From positions 1-64,000 of the forward strand of contig JAFXHX010000004.1 in assembly GCA_017536205.1 (NCBI GenBank): DNA of 64,000 nt. The letters run 5' to 3'. Position 1 is the first letter of the stretch. The number at the start of each line of letters is the position of its first letter. The notes under the pieces are model-generated. The model saw only the letters and a list, made by a program, of their open reading frames with translations, made no database searches and was not told the DNA's origin. The DNA is from Clostridia bacterium. Lineage in GTDB: Bacteria > Bacillota > Clostridia > Christensenellales > Borkfalkiaceae. Below, in pieces: positions 1 through 8,372 of the stretch. The translations under genes and the position numbers were made by a program.

Positions 1-182
1 ATCTAAGAAGAAAACGCATACAACAAAAATTTTTACAATTAAATTAAAAAATTAAATTATATAAATGAGAATTTGAGACGTATAGCAAAAATGACAAGCT
101 TACATTATAGTTGCATTTTATGGGCGAAATACGATACCTTCTTTGGTCGTATTACGCTCTTTTTCTCTTGTAAGGAGAAATT

Positions 183-344
183 ATGGAAAAAGCAACAAGA
201 AAAAGAAAACTAAAAGTTATAAACTACGGAAAACCTTCATTAATAGATATTCCGAAACCTGACGCTGACGCATTTTACAAAAGTCTATTAGAAATCATTC
301 TAGATTTACACAAAGATAATAAAGAAAACAACAAGGAGAAATAA
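183..344 (+). CDS. Small charged protein upstream of the serine recombinase
   Basis: A 53-residue ORF with a good ribosome binding site (AAGGAG at 172-177) that stops 2 bases before the recombinase start, so the two are very probably co-translated. The protein starts with a strongly basic stretch (KATRKRKLK) and ends with a lysine- and glutamate-rich tail. No family was recognised. The tight coupling suggests a recombinase accessory or regulatory peptide, such as a directionality factor, but that is inference from position only. It could also be a short leader ORF that sets recombinase translation. Confidence 0.6.
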   Translation: MEKATRKRKLKVINYGKPSLIDIPKPDADAFYKSLLEIILDLHKDNKENNKEK

Positions 345-346
345 AA

Positions 347-1864
347 ATGAAAACTGCTGTAATTTATGCAAGATTCTCTTGCGAACGACAAACAGAACAA
401 TCTATTGAAGGCCAACTTCACGTTTGTCAAGACTATGCTGCACGTAATGATATTGTAATTGTTGACACTTACATTGACCGTGCTATGACAGGAACTAATG
501 ATAATCGTAAAGATTTTCAACGCATGCTTAAAGACTGTACCAAACAAGCTTGGGATTATGTTCTAGTTTATAAGCTTGACCGTTTTTCACGAAACAAGTA
601 TGAAACAGCTATCCACAAAAAAACTTTAAGAGATAATGGAATAAAACTATTATCTGCTTGTGAGGCAATACCTGATGCCCCCGAAGGAATTATATTAGAA
701 TCACTTCTTGAAGGTATGGCTGAATATTATTCAGCAGAACTTTCACAAAAAGTTAAACGTGGTATGCGAGAACTTAGAGCAAAAGGCTATTATATGGGTG
801 GTACATTACTCTATGGATACAAAAAAGATGGAAAAAAAGTTGTTATAGATGAAGATAAAGCTTCAGTTGTCAAATATATCTACGATGAATATTTACACGG
901 AACTTATATAAAAACTATTATTTCAACTCTTGCATCAAAGGGTATTTTTCATAGAGGAAAACCTTTTGCGGTATCCACTATAGACCACATGTTAGAAAAT
1001 ATGAAATACACCGGTTGTTTTGAGTGTAACGGAGAAATAATAGACAACATATTTCCACAAATCATAGACCCTGAAACTTTTAGACTAGTTCAAGAAAAGA
1101 AATCTTCCAACCGATATGGAAAGCATAAGGAAGGAATTGTATATCTACTAAAAAACAAACTTTACTGTGGATATTGTAATAAAATAATGTCAGCAGAAAC
1201 AGGAACTGCAAGAAATGGCGAAGTTCTACGTTATTATAAATGTTACGGAAAAAAGAAAACTAGTAAATGCAAAAAAGGCAACGTAAAAAGAGAAGTGATT
1301 GAAAAAGCAGTTGTTGATAGTATTATTGAAGCATTTAACAAAACTGACTTAAATCAGATTGCTGAAAACATAATGCTTTTTAATAAAGAAAAAATCAAAA
1401 CTAATAATCGTATAAATTTACTTACAGCTGAAAAAATAGAAATAGATAAATCAATAAGCAATTTACTTGCAGCTGTTGAAAAAGGGCTTTTCTCCAATGC
1501 AACAAATTTAAGACTAAAACAACTTGAAGAACAGCAAGCTATAATCAATGAACAACTTATTTTGGAAAAGTCAAAAAACAAATCTGCCCTAACAAAAGAA
1601 GATATTTTAGGCTATATACGATTAGCTCTAAAAAAAGAAGCAAGGAAAATGATAAACTTGCTTGTAGATAAAGTTGTTCTATACGACAAAAAAATTGAAA
1701 TCTACTATAAATACCAAAAAACAAAAAGTCCTGACGATAAAAGTCAGGGCTTTATATTTTACCAAAATATCGCATTTTATCAAAAAACACGTGTTGTAAA
1801 GAACGATTTTATAAAAAAGACCAATTTTGAAGATAAAGAAATCGAGGTTTTTCACCAATTTTAA
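347..1864 (+). CDS. Large serine recombinase
   Basis: Site-specific recombinase of the large serine (resolvase/invertase) class, which integrates and excises mobile elements through a covalent phosphoserine intermediate. The 505 residues show the N-terminal resolvase domain (about 1-150) with catalytic Ser11 in ARFSCERQ and the YKLDRFSR motif near 75-82, a recombinase domain (about 155-260), and a zinc-ribbon region with Cys274, Cys277, Cys299 and Cys308, followed by a coiled-coil-like lysine- and glutamate-rich segment. RBS AAGGAG lies 5-10 bases before the ATG. It faces the minus-strand defence cassettes and is the only recombinase in the window, so it is the best candidate for moving them. 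A terminator-like hairpin (1723-1751) lies inside the last fifth of the gene. Confidence 0.93.
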   Translation: MKTAVIYARFSCERQTEQSIEGQLHVCQDYAARNDIVIVDTYIDRAMTGTNDNRKDFQRMLKDCTKQAWDYVLVYKLDRFSRNKYETAIHKKTLRDNGIKLLSACEAIPDAPEGIILESLLEGMAEYYSAELSQKVKRGMRELRAKGYYMGGTLLYGYKKDGKKVVIDEDKASVVKYIYDEYLHGTYIKTIISTLASKGIFHRGKPFAVSTIDHMLENMKYTGCFECNGEIIDNIFPQIIDPETFRLVQEKKSSNRYGKHKEGIVYLLKNKLYCGYCNKIMSAETGTARNGEVLRYYKCYGKKKTSKCKKGNVKREVIEKAVVDSIIEAFNKTDLNQIAENIMLFNKEKIKTNNRINLLTAEKIEIDKSISNLLAAVEKGLFSNATNLRLKQLEEQQAIINEQLILEKSKNKSALTKEDILGYIRLALKKEARKMINLLVDKVVLYDKKIEIYYKYQKTKSPDDKSQGFIFYQNIAFYQKTRVVKNDFIKKTNFEDKEIEVFHQF

Positions 1865-1898
1865 AACAGCAAAATCGTCAGTAATTATCTAATTAAAA

Positions 1899-1933
1899 AC
1901 GAGCAATCAAACCGATGAGGTTCAATTGCTCGT
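1899..1933. terminator. Hairpin before conserved block, copy 1
   Basis: A 9-bp outer stem (ACGAGCAAT/ATTGCTCGT) plus a 4-bp inner stem (AACC/GGTT) lies just after the recombinase stop. It lacks a strong T-run on the + strand, so termination is uncertain. It occupies the same place relative to the conserved block as the hairpins at 4453-4487 and 15103-15139, although its sequence is unrelated to theirs. Confidence 0.55.
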
Positions 1934-1936
1934 CAA

Positions 1937-2010
1937 GTGGTTGCACAAGCGCCAACTTAATTGAACTATTTTCGTATAAATGGTCAGTCGGCGTGATTTT
2001 AAGTTTATGA
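1937..2010 (-). repeat. Conserved 74-bp block, copy 1 of 3
   Basis: Direct repeat also present at 4489-4562 and 15142-15214, about 85-90% identical by eye. The block is placed at the 3' end of a minus-strand defence gene and next to the recombinase. Read on the minus strand it gives a shared peptide frame (KLKITPTDHLYENSSIKLA and similar), open in this copy from about 2055 to a stop at 1893. Differences between copies are often at third codon positions (CCG/CCA, TTA/TTG, ATC/ATT), which suggests a relic of a gene end. Other explanations are recombination sites or a structured RNA. Confidence 0.75.
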
Positions 2011-2068
2011 GTTATTGCCTTTTTATAACCTTTTTGCTTTGAAAGAGAATAGAAAAGTCCCCGAATGG

Positions 2069-2093
2069 CACCAGGATTGATGCTATTCGGGGA
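2069..2093. terminator. Hairpin at the 3' end of the DUF262 gene
   Basis: Stem CCCCGAAT/ATTCGGGG with a central loop, immediately downstream of the DUF262 gene stop on the minus strand. The T-run on that strand is weak (CTTTTCT), so it is a moderate terminator candidate. Confidence 0.6.
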
Positions 2094-2098
2094 TTTTG

Positions 2099-3883
2099 TT
2101 ACAGAGTTTTTCTAACATCCTCCGCTTGCTTTACGCGCTTATTATCCTTTTCCGCTTCGTGAAGAGTATATGCTATACCAAAAATTTCAAACAGTTTTTT
2201 CTTAATTAAAATCCTTCTTTTTTCAAAGAAAACTCCAAAATCAATAAAATCAAATAAACCTCCACTTGGAAGATATTCGATGCTATTTCCTTCGGAAATC
2301 CACTCTATCAAAGGAGTTTTATTCTTGTGTTCGTTTTCAGCACCTTCTAAAAACTGTAAGTTAGGAAGCAAATTGCGTTTGCTCTGCCAATCACCCGCTA
2401 CATCCTGAGGAAGATTAAATGTTTTAATGTTTTTATTATCAAAGCCAACATAAGGATGACAATGATCTTGGTGGAAGGACACTTGGCTCAACTTGCAGTT
2501 CGGATATAATAGAGAAAGCAAAAGGTATGTACTTTGCCCCTTTTCATAGTTATCAAGCCAAAAATCAATATCCTCAACGGACACAGAAAATGTGCGTCCA
2601 CCAGTAAGTACAACAGACGAAAACAGTGAAAGGCTAAAATCGGATTTGGTACAATCAATAGCTTTTAATGCGTTCCGAGTGCTGTTCAAAGCACTGTTAC
2701 TTGCAACACCAAAAAGGCGTTTTGCCATAGCAATAGAAAGGAATTTTCGTACTTCTGTTTTTTGATATGAATTTTTAATTTTTCCTCCCTTGTAAAGATA
2801 ATACGCTATTGGCATAGTTGCATTATAAGAGGTAATGGTTTCGTGCGATAAACCGATATCTGCCAATAATGTGGACATCGTATCCAATGCACTATTTATT
2901 CTGTTCCAGTTGCTTCGTATATTCGATATCGTTTTTTGAGTCAAAGATTGAATTTTCAAATTCGTATCAGCATCAACCAAAACCAATGCCAATCTCATAA
3001 GGTAATCTCTGGTAAAGTTGAATCGGTCCCCCTTGCTATTCATTGCTGCAAGCAAATCCTCGATGTTTTGCTTTCCGTCAGACCAACCATCAATGAGCGT
3101 CGAGAAAAGCAGATCGGATTTAGCGAGCTTACGACCTGTAGAGTTTACTCGCACAAAAATGTCCAGTGCTTCATCGTAGTCATTTTCTTCAATGCAATAA
3201 AAATGAATCAAGCCGTCCCCTGAGTTGGAATGAAGTCTTCGAAACAATGCGCTTAAATCTTTACGGGCTGATTTTTCATATTCATTTTGTATCAGTTCAT
3301 CCCAGTAATCCTCGACAGAATCAAACGCCAAAAGTTCTTTAATCTTGTACCAATTACCGTGCGAAGCCTCATCGGTAGTTAAAAAACAAAACCGTTTTTT
3401 AGGATTTTCATCATCTTCGTCCTCGGTTGTTCGGTAAAAATCAAGATTATAATAAAGCTCTCTTGTAATCCAAGAATTAGGGTTATTCCGGGCATTGCCC
3501 CTTCCGCCTTTGAACGAAGTATATGACCCAAACAATGCAATGTTCAGCGAAGTTATACGCTGTTGTCCGTCTAAAACAATGTAATAATCACCCTCATCAC
3601 TTAATACTTCGGGAGCTTTTTCGTTTTTTGATTCCCCTTGCTTATATTCTCTCAAAAAATAGTATAAATTAGGCTTGTCTTTATTTATAATCGCGCGTGT
3701 TGTTTTCCACAAAATACAAGAGCCAACAGGATATTCATCAACTATCGACTCAAACAATCTCTCAACTTCATATGCTTCCCAAACATATTCACGTTGAATA
3801 TCCGGCAAAACTAAAAAGTGCTCTTTAGCGCGTTTTAACGCATCCAAAGCGGACATATCATCATACTTATTTGTTGTTCCCAT
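2099..3883 (-). CDS. DUF262-HNH protein, GmrSD-like
   Basis: A 594-residue protein with an N-terminal DUF262 (ParB/Srx-like NTPase) domain: DGQQRITSL at about 105-113 and FVRVNSTGRKLAKSDL near 247, both hallmarks of the family. The C-terminal part holds an HNH-like pattern (HQDHCHP, then LPNLQ and NEHKNK), resembling the DUF1524/GmrD nuclease half. DUF262 proteins of the GmrSD group (type IV restriction) cut modified phage DNA using nucleotide-dependent regulation. Here both halves are in one chain, a known arrangement. The gene is alone in its cassette, between the conserved block at 1937 and the ORF-free gap at 3.9-4.7 kb. The family call is firm; the modification it targets is unknown. Confidence 0.85.
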   Translation of the reverse strand: MGTTNKYDDMSALDALKRAKEHFLVLPDIQREYVWEAYEVERLFESIVDEYPVGSCILWKTTRAIINKDKPNLYYFLREYKQGESKNEKAPEVLSDEGDYYIVLDGQQRITSLNIALFGSYTSFKGGRGNARNNPNSWITRELYYNLDFYRTTEDEDDENPKKRFCFLTTDEASHGNWYKIKELLAFDSVEDYWDELIQNEYEKSARKDLSALFRRLHSNSGDGLIHFYCIEENDYDEALDIFVRVNSTGRKLAKSDLLFSTLIDGWSDGKQNIEDLLAAMNSKGDRFNFTRDYLMRLALVLVDADTNLKIQSLTQKTISNIRSNWNRINSALDTMSTLLADIGLSHETITSYNATMPIAYYLYKGGKIKNSYQKTEVRKFLSIAMAKRLFGVASNSALNSTRNALKAIDCTKSDFSLSLFSSVVLTGGRTFSVSVEDIDFWLDNYEKGQSTYLLLSLLYPNCKLSQVSFHQDHCHPYVGFDNKNIKTFNLPQDVAGDWQSKRNLLPNLQFLEGAENEHKNKTPLIEWISEGNSIEYLPSGGLFDFIDFGVFFEKRRILIKKKLFEIFGIAYTLHEAEKDNKRVKQAEDVRKTL

Positions 3884-4170
3884 TACCGTATATCTCCTTT
3901 ATAACTATTTCACTTGAATAATTCATTATATCACTTTTCTCCTCATAAAACAACATTTCTTTGTAAATTTATTTCCTGAACGATTGAACCCTTGAAGGAT
4001 ACAAAATCCACCACTTCTGTCTTTACGGGGCAGAGGATGGCTTTATCGTTAATAAAGCAAAAAACACCCTCAAAACCGCCGAAATGAGCGGTAAAAGGGC
4101 GAAAATCAGCTGTTTTTCGCATATAAAGCAAAATTCCATAGCCGAAATTGTATCAACTATGGAATCTATT
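3884..4170. other. Gap upstream of the DUF262 gene
   Basis: AT-rich sequence holding the presumed promoter of the DUF262 gene. A 62-codon open frame on the minus strand (3943-4131) has no ribosome binding site and no recognised family, so it is not called. A short direct repeat of ATTCCATAG/ACTATGGAAT type occurs near 4132-4163. Nothing else is supported. Confidence 0.4.
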
Positions 4171-4287
4171 TTGGTTGCGGACTTTTTCCCTTGTTAAGGG
4201 GAGGGGCGAACTTTAGTTCGTCGAGGGGATCACTGTCCTCCGCTAGGAGATGGGATTTGCTTCTTTCTTTTTGCAAAGCAATTTGTG
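4171..4287 (+). repeat. Intergenic hairpin repeat, copy 1 of 2
   Basis: Matches 14879-14995 in the same orientation. Shared elements in order: TGGTTGCGG, a CCC-TTG-TAAGGGG hairpin, a short inverted repeat (CGAACTTTAGTTCG here), GAGGGG, a TCC..GG.GA segment and TCTTTTTGCAA. This is an untranslated element of the dispersed palindromic type found between genes in many Clostridia. Its first nine bases match the end of tRNA-fMet at 19642. Confidence 0.7.
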
Positions 4288-4452
4288 TAATATTTTAATT
4301 TTCGGGTTAGTTTGCTTTCAGCAAAGGCAACGCCAAAGCGATTGCGTTCCCCTTTCGCTTAATCACTATAATCTATTACTAATTGTCAGTATAAAGCGAA
4401 AGACGGGCTAATAGATACCAAAAGCCGTAAGATACAAACCATATTCGATAAC

Positions 4453-4487
4453 AAAAAAAAGGAACAACACGTGGTTGTTCCTTTTTT
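4453..4487. terminator. Hairpin before conserved block, copy 2
   Basis: Stem AAGGAACAACAC/GTGGTTGTTCCTT with A-run and T-run flanks, so it can act as a bidirectional terminator. It is nearly identical to 15103-15139. Confidence 0.75.
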
Positions 4488-4488
4488 A

Positions 4489-4562
4489 GTGGTTGCACAA
4501 GCGCCAACTTAATTGAACTATTTTCTTACAAATGGTCAATTGGTGTAATTTTAAGTTTGTAA
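4489..4562 (-). repeat. Conserved 74-bp block, copy 2 of 3
   Basis: Same block as 1937-2010 and 15142-15214. On the minus strand this copy contains a short frame starting ATG (MVYKLKITPIDHL) that ends in TAA, after which the shared frame continues. It lies on the 3' side of the HNH gene, between two hairpins. Confidence 0.75.
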
Positions 4563-4573
4563 ACCATAATCAT

Positions 4574-4601
4574 AAAAGGCGAGAACTTTCTCGCCTTTTA
4601 G
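4574..4601. terminator. Terminator at the 3' end of the seven-gene cassette
   Basis: AAAAGGCGAGAA/TTCTCGCCTTTT stem with a two-base loop and A/T flanks. On the minus strand it would end the operon that finishes with the HNH gene. Confidence 0.75.
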
Positions 4602-4662
4602 TTTGTTAAAAATTAGATAATTATTACATTTGCTCCAAATAATTGTGTTTTACGCAACTTTC

Positions 4663-4723
4663 TGGAGCAAATCTCACTTTCGAAACTTAAAAATTTTTTA
4701 TTTTTTGAAAGTATATCAACTTT
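4663..4723 (-). repeat. Relic copy of the AAA-ATPase leader
   Basis: Closely matches 14468-14526, the region directly upstream of the AAA/DUF4143 gene, including TTTCGAAA, the A/T tracts and the GTGAG ribosome-binding region. Here no ATG or coding sequence follows. It looks like the leftover 5' end of a second copy of such a gene, lost by deletion. Confidence 0.5.
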
Positions 4724-4755
4724 ATTTGCTTAATCTATGCAGACAACTATACTTA

Positions 4756-5637
4756 TTATTCATTTATAAGAAGATTACCCGGATATCCAACAATAATTAG
4801 AGAATTATTGTTTATTAAATCAACTGTGTCTAATTTTACTGCCATGGGGAGCATCCCCTCAACAATCACTGTTACCACTGTATCGTTTTCTCTAACAGTA
4901 AAATGGATAATGTGAAAAATACCTTCTTTGAACGTAACCTGTAGCGCATCACGGATAGAGTTAAACATTGCCCCATCTATAAATGAAACATTTTCATTTA
5001 AAAACTCAATATCCAAAACATCCTCATATATGTACTTGAATATAACATTCTGCATTTTTTCAACCACAGCTTCCTGTAAACATGATGTTCCGAGTTTATA
5101 TACTACTGTCTCAAAAACTATTTTTATAGCTTCTATTTTCAGCATGTTAATGTTTAATTCGAAACTATAGTTAATTCTTGGATGTTCTTTGTGTGCCACT
5201 TTTGATAGAATGATTTCTTTGGCAGCTTTGGATAATGGAGGCTTACCATTTCTTTTTAATATTTTTTCCGCAATGTTAATTGCTTCATCATGAGAGCCAG
5301 TTATAATATTGTATTTATTTTCATTTTTTGATACCTTGGGCTCAATTGTGGGTTTCATCTCTAATGAAAGCTTTACAGTAAAGCCATCCTCTGTTTTGCC
5401 TTTTGCAAACGGGAAAGGAATTTTTCCTGAATGACCGGGGACTTTTTTTGTCATTCGCATTAATTCAGCCATTATATTGTTAGTGCTATACACATCGATT
5501 TTCTCACCAATTAGTGAATTGCATTTTTTACATACATTCCTCAAATAAAAGTTGTTGTTACCCAACGCAAAAGGAATTATATGTTCCAGTGTAAACTCAG
5601 CATCTAAGTTGTTACAAATAATACATCTATCGTTCAT
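4756..5637 (-). CDS. HNH endonuclease-like protein
   Basis: A 293-residue protein whose N-terminus has a compact HNH motif: Cys5 and Cys8, then LEHIIP at 17-22, then CKKCN at 36-40. This forms the zinc-supported beta-beta-alpha-metal nuclease fold that nicks or cuts DNA. The remaining 250 residues match no domain I recognise and may give target or partner specificity. It is the last gene of the seven-gene run, 35 bases after the unknown 254-residue gene, with RBS GAGGAG before the ATG. A defence nuclease role fits the setting but is inferred. Confidence 0.75.
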   Translation of the reverse strand: MNDRCIICNNLDAEFTLEHIIPFALGNNNFYLRNVCKKCNSLIGEKIDVYSTNNIMAELMRMTKKVPGHSGKIPFPFAKGKTEDGFTVKLSLEMKPTIEPKVSKNENKYNIITGSHDEAINIAEKILKRNGKPPLSKAAKEIILSKVAHKEHPRINYSFELNINMLKIEAIKIVFETVVYKLGTSCLQEAVVEKMQNVIFKYIYEDVLDIEFLNENVSFIDGAMFNSIRDALQVTFKEGIFHIIHFTVRENDTVVTVIVEGMLPMAVKLDTVDLINNNSLIIVGYPGNLLINE

Positions 5638-5672
5638 TTTTCTCCTCTCTTATAGCAACTTGATTTTTAAAT

Positions 5673-6437
5673 TTAAGAATCACACGCTATCGGATAAAGC
5701 AGTTTGCCATTTTCAAAATGAATTTCTTTAACATCTTTCATCATTATCGGAACGGCGATATCTCGAAGAGAGCGTCCCAATTCTATCTTTGTGGGTTTAT
5801 CATCATCTGATACAAAGGTTGCTCTAAATTCGTTTTGGTATGAAAACTTCTCTTTCTTTAAGAAAGGATTCCAGTCAATGAGACCTTGTTGCTTAGTTTG
5901 AGGAATATATTCTAAAAACCCCATTGTCACTTGCGAATATTTTTTTGATTCATAAATCGCCTTCCAAACTCTTTGAAAAAATTCTTGACGACTTAAAATC
6001 AAAATTCCATATTCCCCAAATTCTTTTTTCATTCTGTTATCAAAAGGTGCGACTCGCTGCTCTTTGATATTTACGAAGGCGGTATAGAATGAAATGATTT
6101 TTCGACGCCTGTTGATAGCTGATGAGTAATCCCAAACTGTTCCTCGCTTGTAGTATTCGGGATTGTTGGAATAATCTCTCACTACTATAACATAGGCATC
6201 TCCTACTTTTTCAAGGTTTGCTGATGTTAAATTGGGTTTTTCATAATCTACGACAAATGTATTTCCCTCGTCGGAATCACCCCGTCCTTCATCATCGCAT
6301 TTTGCGAAGAAATCAGCAGTATTAAAAAACAGATTTCCGTTCAAAAAATCTTGTTGATATTCGTATGATGTGGTGAACTTCATCAGCATATAGCCATCAT
6401 ATTCTATTGCGCTATCTGGCATACCTATATCTATCAT
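5673..6437 (-). CDS. Unknown protein in the restriction operon
   Basis: A 254-residue soluble protein with no signal peptide, membrane segment or family I recognise. Its N-terminal half has an acidic stretch (CDDEGRGDSDEG at about 47-58) after LFFNTADFF, and the C-terminal half has NEFRATFVSDDD and LGRSLRDIAVPI. It lies 66 bases after the OLD gene and 35 before the HNH gene on the same strand. The pairing with an HNH protein suggests a two-gene unit, for instance a sensor or toxin partner, but nothing in the sequence proves it. Confidence 0.65.
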   Translation of the reverse strand: MIDIGMPDSAIEYDGYMLMKFTTSYEYQQDFLNGNLFFNTADFFAKCDDEGRGDSDEGNTFVVDYEKPNLTSANLEKVGDAYVIVVRDYSNNPEYYKRGTVWDYSSAINRRRKIISFYTAFVNIKEQRVAPFDNRMKKEFGEYGILILSRQEFFQRVWKAIYESKKYSQVTMGFLEYIPQTKQQGLIDWNPFLKKEKFSYQNEFRATFVSDDDKPTKIELGRSLRDIAVPIMMKDVKEIHFENGKLLYPIACDS

Positions 6438-6503
6438 ATTTAAGCAATATCCTTTCTAACTAGTTAATATTTTACCCCATCATGCTTCTAACGGTAAGTG
6501 ATA

Positions 6504-8363
6504 CTATCCCAACAATTCTAATTTGTTAAACAACATGGTAAAGTTTGTTTTAACATTTTCGTTCAATGTAAACGAACCATCTTCAACAGCGTTGCTTAGT
6601 ATTTTTGCGACTAATGATTTACTTGTTGTTTTCGATATACCAAAATCATTGCAAAATCTATCAATTTCGGAACGAGTTATCAAATCTTCTATCATTTTAG
6701 GTGATTGCTTGTAAGTATATGTGTTAATATCTTCCTGCTTGACATCAACTATATACTGAAAATTCTCTCCTATTTTAGAACCAAATGTTTTTCTTATCTG
6801 CTCGCCGCCCTCTTCAACACCTTCTTTGTCGTAATCAAATAATGCAACATATTTACAACCCCATCCGTGCAATATCATTGCAATGTTTACACAGTTTGTT
6901 GCTCCTTGAGAAGGAATAAAGGCAACTTTACTTAAATCAATTCCCAACTGTTTTGCCATCAAAGTAATATAAATATAATCACTCATTCCTTCAGTAATAA
7001 TATTTAATTTGTCTTTTGCAGGACCAAACGTGCCTAATAAATTCATACCCAAGGCACGAATAATAGGTGTTAAGGTGTCATTTTGACTATCTAGAGCTAT
7101 TTTCGAATCATACGCAGTTTTATAAATATAAGTATTTTCATCTTCATTTTTAACCACTGCTCTAATTCGATGAATTCCGTCGTTTTCCATATCAAGCATA
7201 TAAGGTGAATGTGTTGTATAAACAATTTGATTTCCATTTTCTGCAAGGTGATTAAATAAATGTAATAATTCTCTTTGTGCATTTACGTGTAGATTTGTTC
7301 CCGGCTCATCTAAAAGGAATACCACTTTATTATTAACAGCATCGTTAGCAAGCATATCAATAAATAAATTTAAATACCACTTCAAACCATTGCTTCTTTC
7401 TGACAAGACCAAAGTTGCTCCATCTTCTTTTTTTATGGTAAAGGTTATAATACCCGCATTAAACTGTATTCCTAAATATAATTTTTCCGTTGTATAAAAA
7501 CTATGAAAGGCTTTATTCAGTTTTTCATTAATTAACTTATTTATATTATCACGTTTAGTTATTTGAGTTGCATTGTATCCTTGTTGACAAGCGGAAAGAA
7601 AGTCGCTGTGCGGTACGCCGATAATTTTTACCAACTCTCTTATTAAGCTATTAGGATTTACATTTGGATTATTAAGTTCACTATTAATATCATCATATTT
7701 ATACGACGAATTAAGCATCTTGCTAGTGCTTCTATAGAAAAAAGTTGGGAAGATAGAACCAAAGGAGTCCCAAGCTATTTGAAAGTCATCTAATAAATTT
7801 TTATATTCTTCGCGTTTATCTTGTGGAATATTGTTTATTCTACTTTTACATAAATTAACAAAGTAAGTTAGCCTATAAAAATTTATGTCATCTTCCTTTT
7901 GTATTTCATTCAAATATGCTGTGTAATTGTTGTAGTCTTGTCCTGATAAGCCAAAAGGATTGTTATTAATAGATTTGAGAAGCTCAACCAAAGAAACAAA
8001 AATACTTTGAATAGTATTTTTATAATAACCAACAATTCCGCCCGTTGCAGAATATCTATCCTTTGTTATAAGTATTTTTGTATCAGTATTAGCACCCTTT
8101 TCAATTTCATCTTGACTATGCTTTAATGTTACAAGAAACGAATTAAAGGTTCCGCTTTCTACTTGCCTATTGACACATTCAACGCTAAAAGCGGCATCAT
8201 TTCTTGATAAAAATCTTATTTTAGATATTCCTTCTAAAACATTACTCTTGCCACTTTCATTTTTTCCTATAATAGCGGTAACTTTTGGCTCTATAATGAT
8301 TTCATCTTCATCGTAGCAGCCAATAGACTTGTAATTCGTTAACTTTATTGAATGTATGTACAT
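6504..8363 (-). CDS. OLD-family ATPase-TOPRIM nuclease
   Basis: A 619-residue overcoming-lysogenization-defect protein: an ABC/SMC-type ATPase joined to a TOPRIM nuclease. Walker A GKNESGKS is at 33-40, a signature-like LSERSNG lies before Walker B FLLDEPG (about 346-352), and the TOPRIM part has IITEG near 456 and FDYDKEG near 510, the acidic metal-binding residues. Such proteins degrade DNA in phage defence, often with a UvrD-like helicase (as in Gabija). No UvrD gene is present. It starts 9 bases after the type III Res gene and is probably in the same transcript. Assignment to the family is firm; the substrate is unknown. Confidence 0.9.
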   Translation of the reverse strand: MYIHSIKLTNYKSIGCYDEDEIIIEPKVTAIIGKNESGKSNVLEGISKIRFLSRNDAAFSVECVNRQVESGTFNSFLVTLKHSQDEIEKGANTDTKILITKDRYSATGGIVGYYKNTIQSIFVSLVELLKSINNNPFGLSGQDYNNYTAYLNEIQKEDDINFYRLTYFVNLCKSRINNIPQDKREEYKNLLDDFQIAWDSFGSIFPTFFYRSTSKMLNSSYKYDDINSELNNPNVNPNSLIRELVKIIGVPHSDFLSACQQGYNATQITKRDNINKLINEKLNKAFHSFYTTEKLYLGIQFNAGIITFTIKKEDGATLVLSERSNGLKWYLNLFIDMLANDAVNNKVVFLLDEPGTNLHVNAQRELLHLFNHLAENGNQIVYTTHSPYMLDMENDGIHRIRAVVKNEDENTYIYKTAYDSKIALDSQNDTLTPIIRALGMNLLGTFGPAKDKLNIITEGMSDYIYITLMAKQLGIDLSKVAFIPSQGATNCVNIAMILHGWGCKYVALFDYDKEGVEEGGEQIRKTFGSKIGENFQYIVDVKQEDINTYTYKQSPKMIEDLITRSEIDRFCNDFGISKTTSKSLVAKILSNAVEDGSFTLNENVKTNFTMLFNKLELLG

Positions 8364-8372
8364 TATTTCTCC

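Noticed and set aside
91-213. A 40-codon ORF overlapping the start of the small recombinase-linked gene
   Set aside because: No ribosome binding site before its ATG, and it overlaps the better-supported ORF at 183.
1723-1751. Terminator-like hairpin inside the recombinase gene
   Set aside because: The reading frame continues normally for 38 codons past it, so the stop at 1864 is kept; the hairpin is only mentioned.
2936-3223. A 95-codon + strand ORF within the DUF262 gene
   Set aside because: Shadow frame of a well-supported gene, no family or ribosome binding site; other nested ORFs were dropped for the same reason.
3943-4131. A 62-codon minus-strand ORF in the gap upstream of the DUF262 gene
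   Set aside because: No ribosome binding site, no family, and sequence that looks like intergenic filler.
6504-8363. Gabija system
   Set aside because: The OLD-TOPRIM protein resembles GajA, but no UvrD-like GajB is adjacent.
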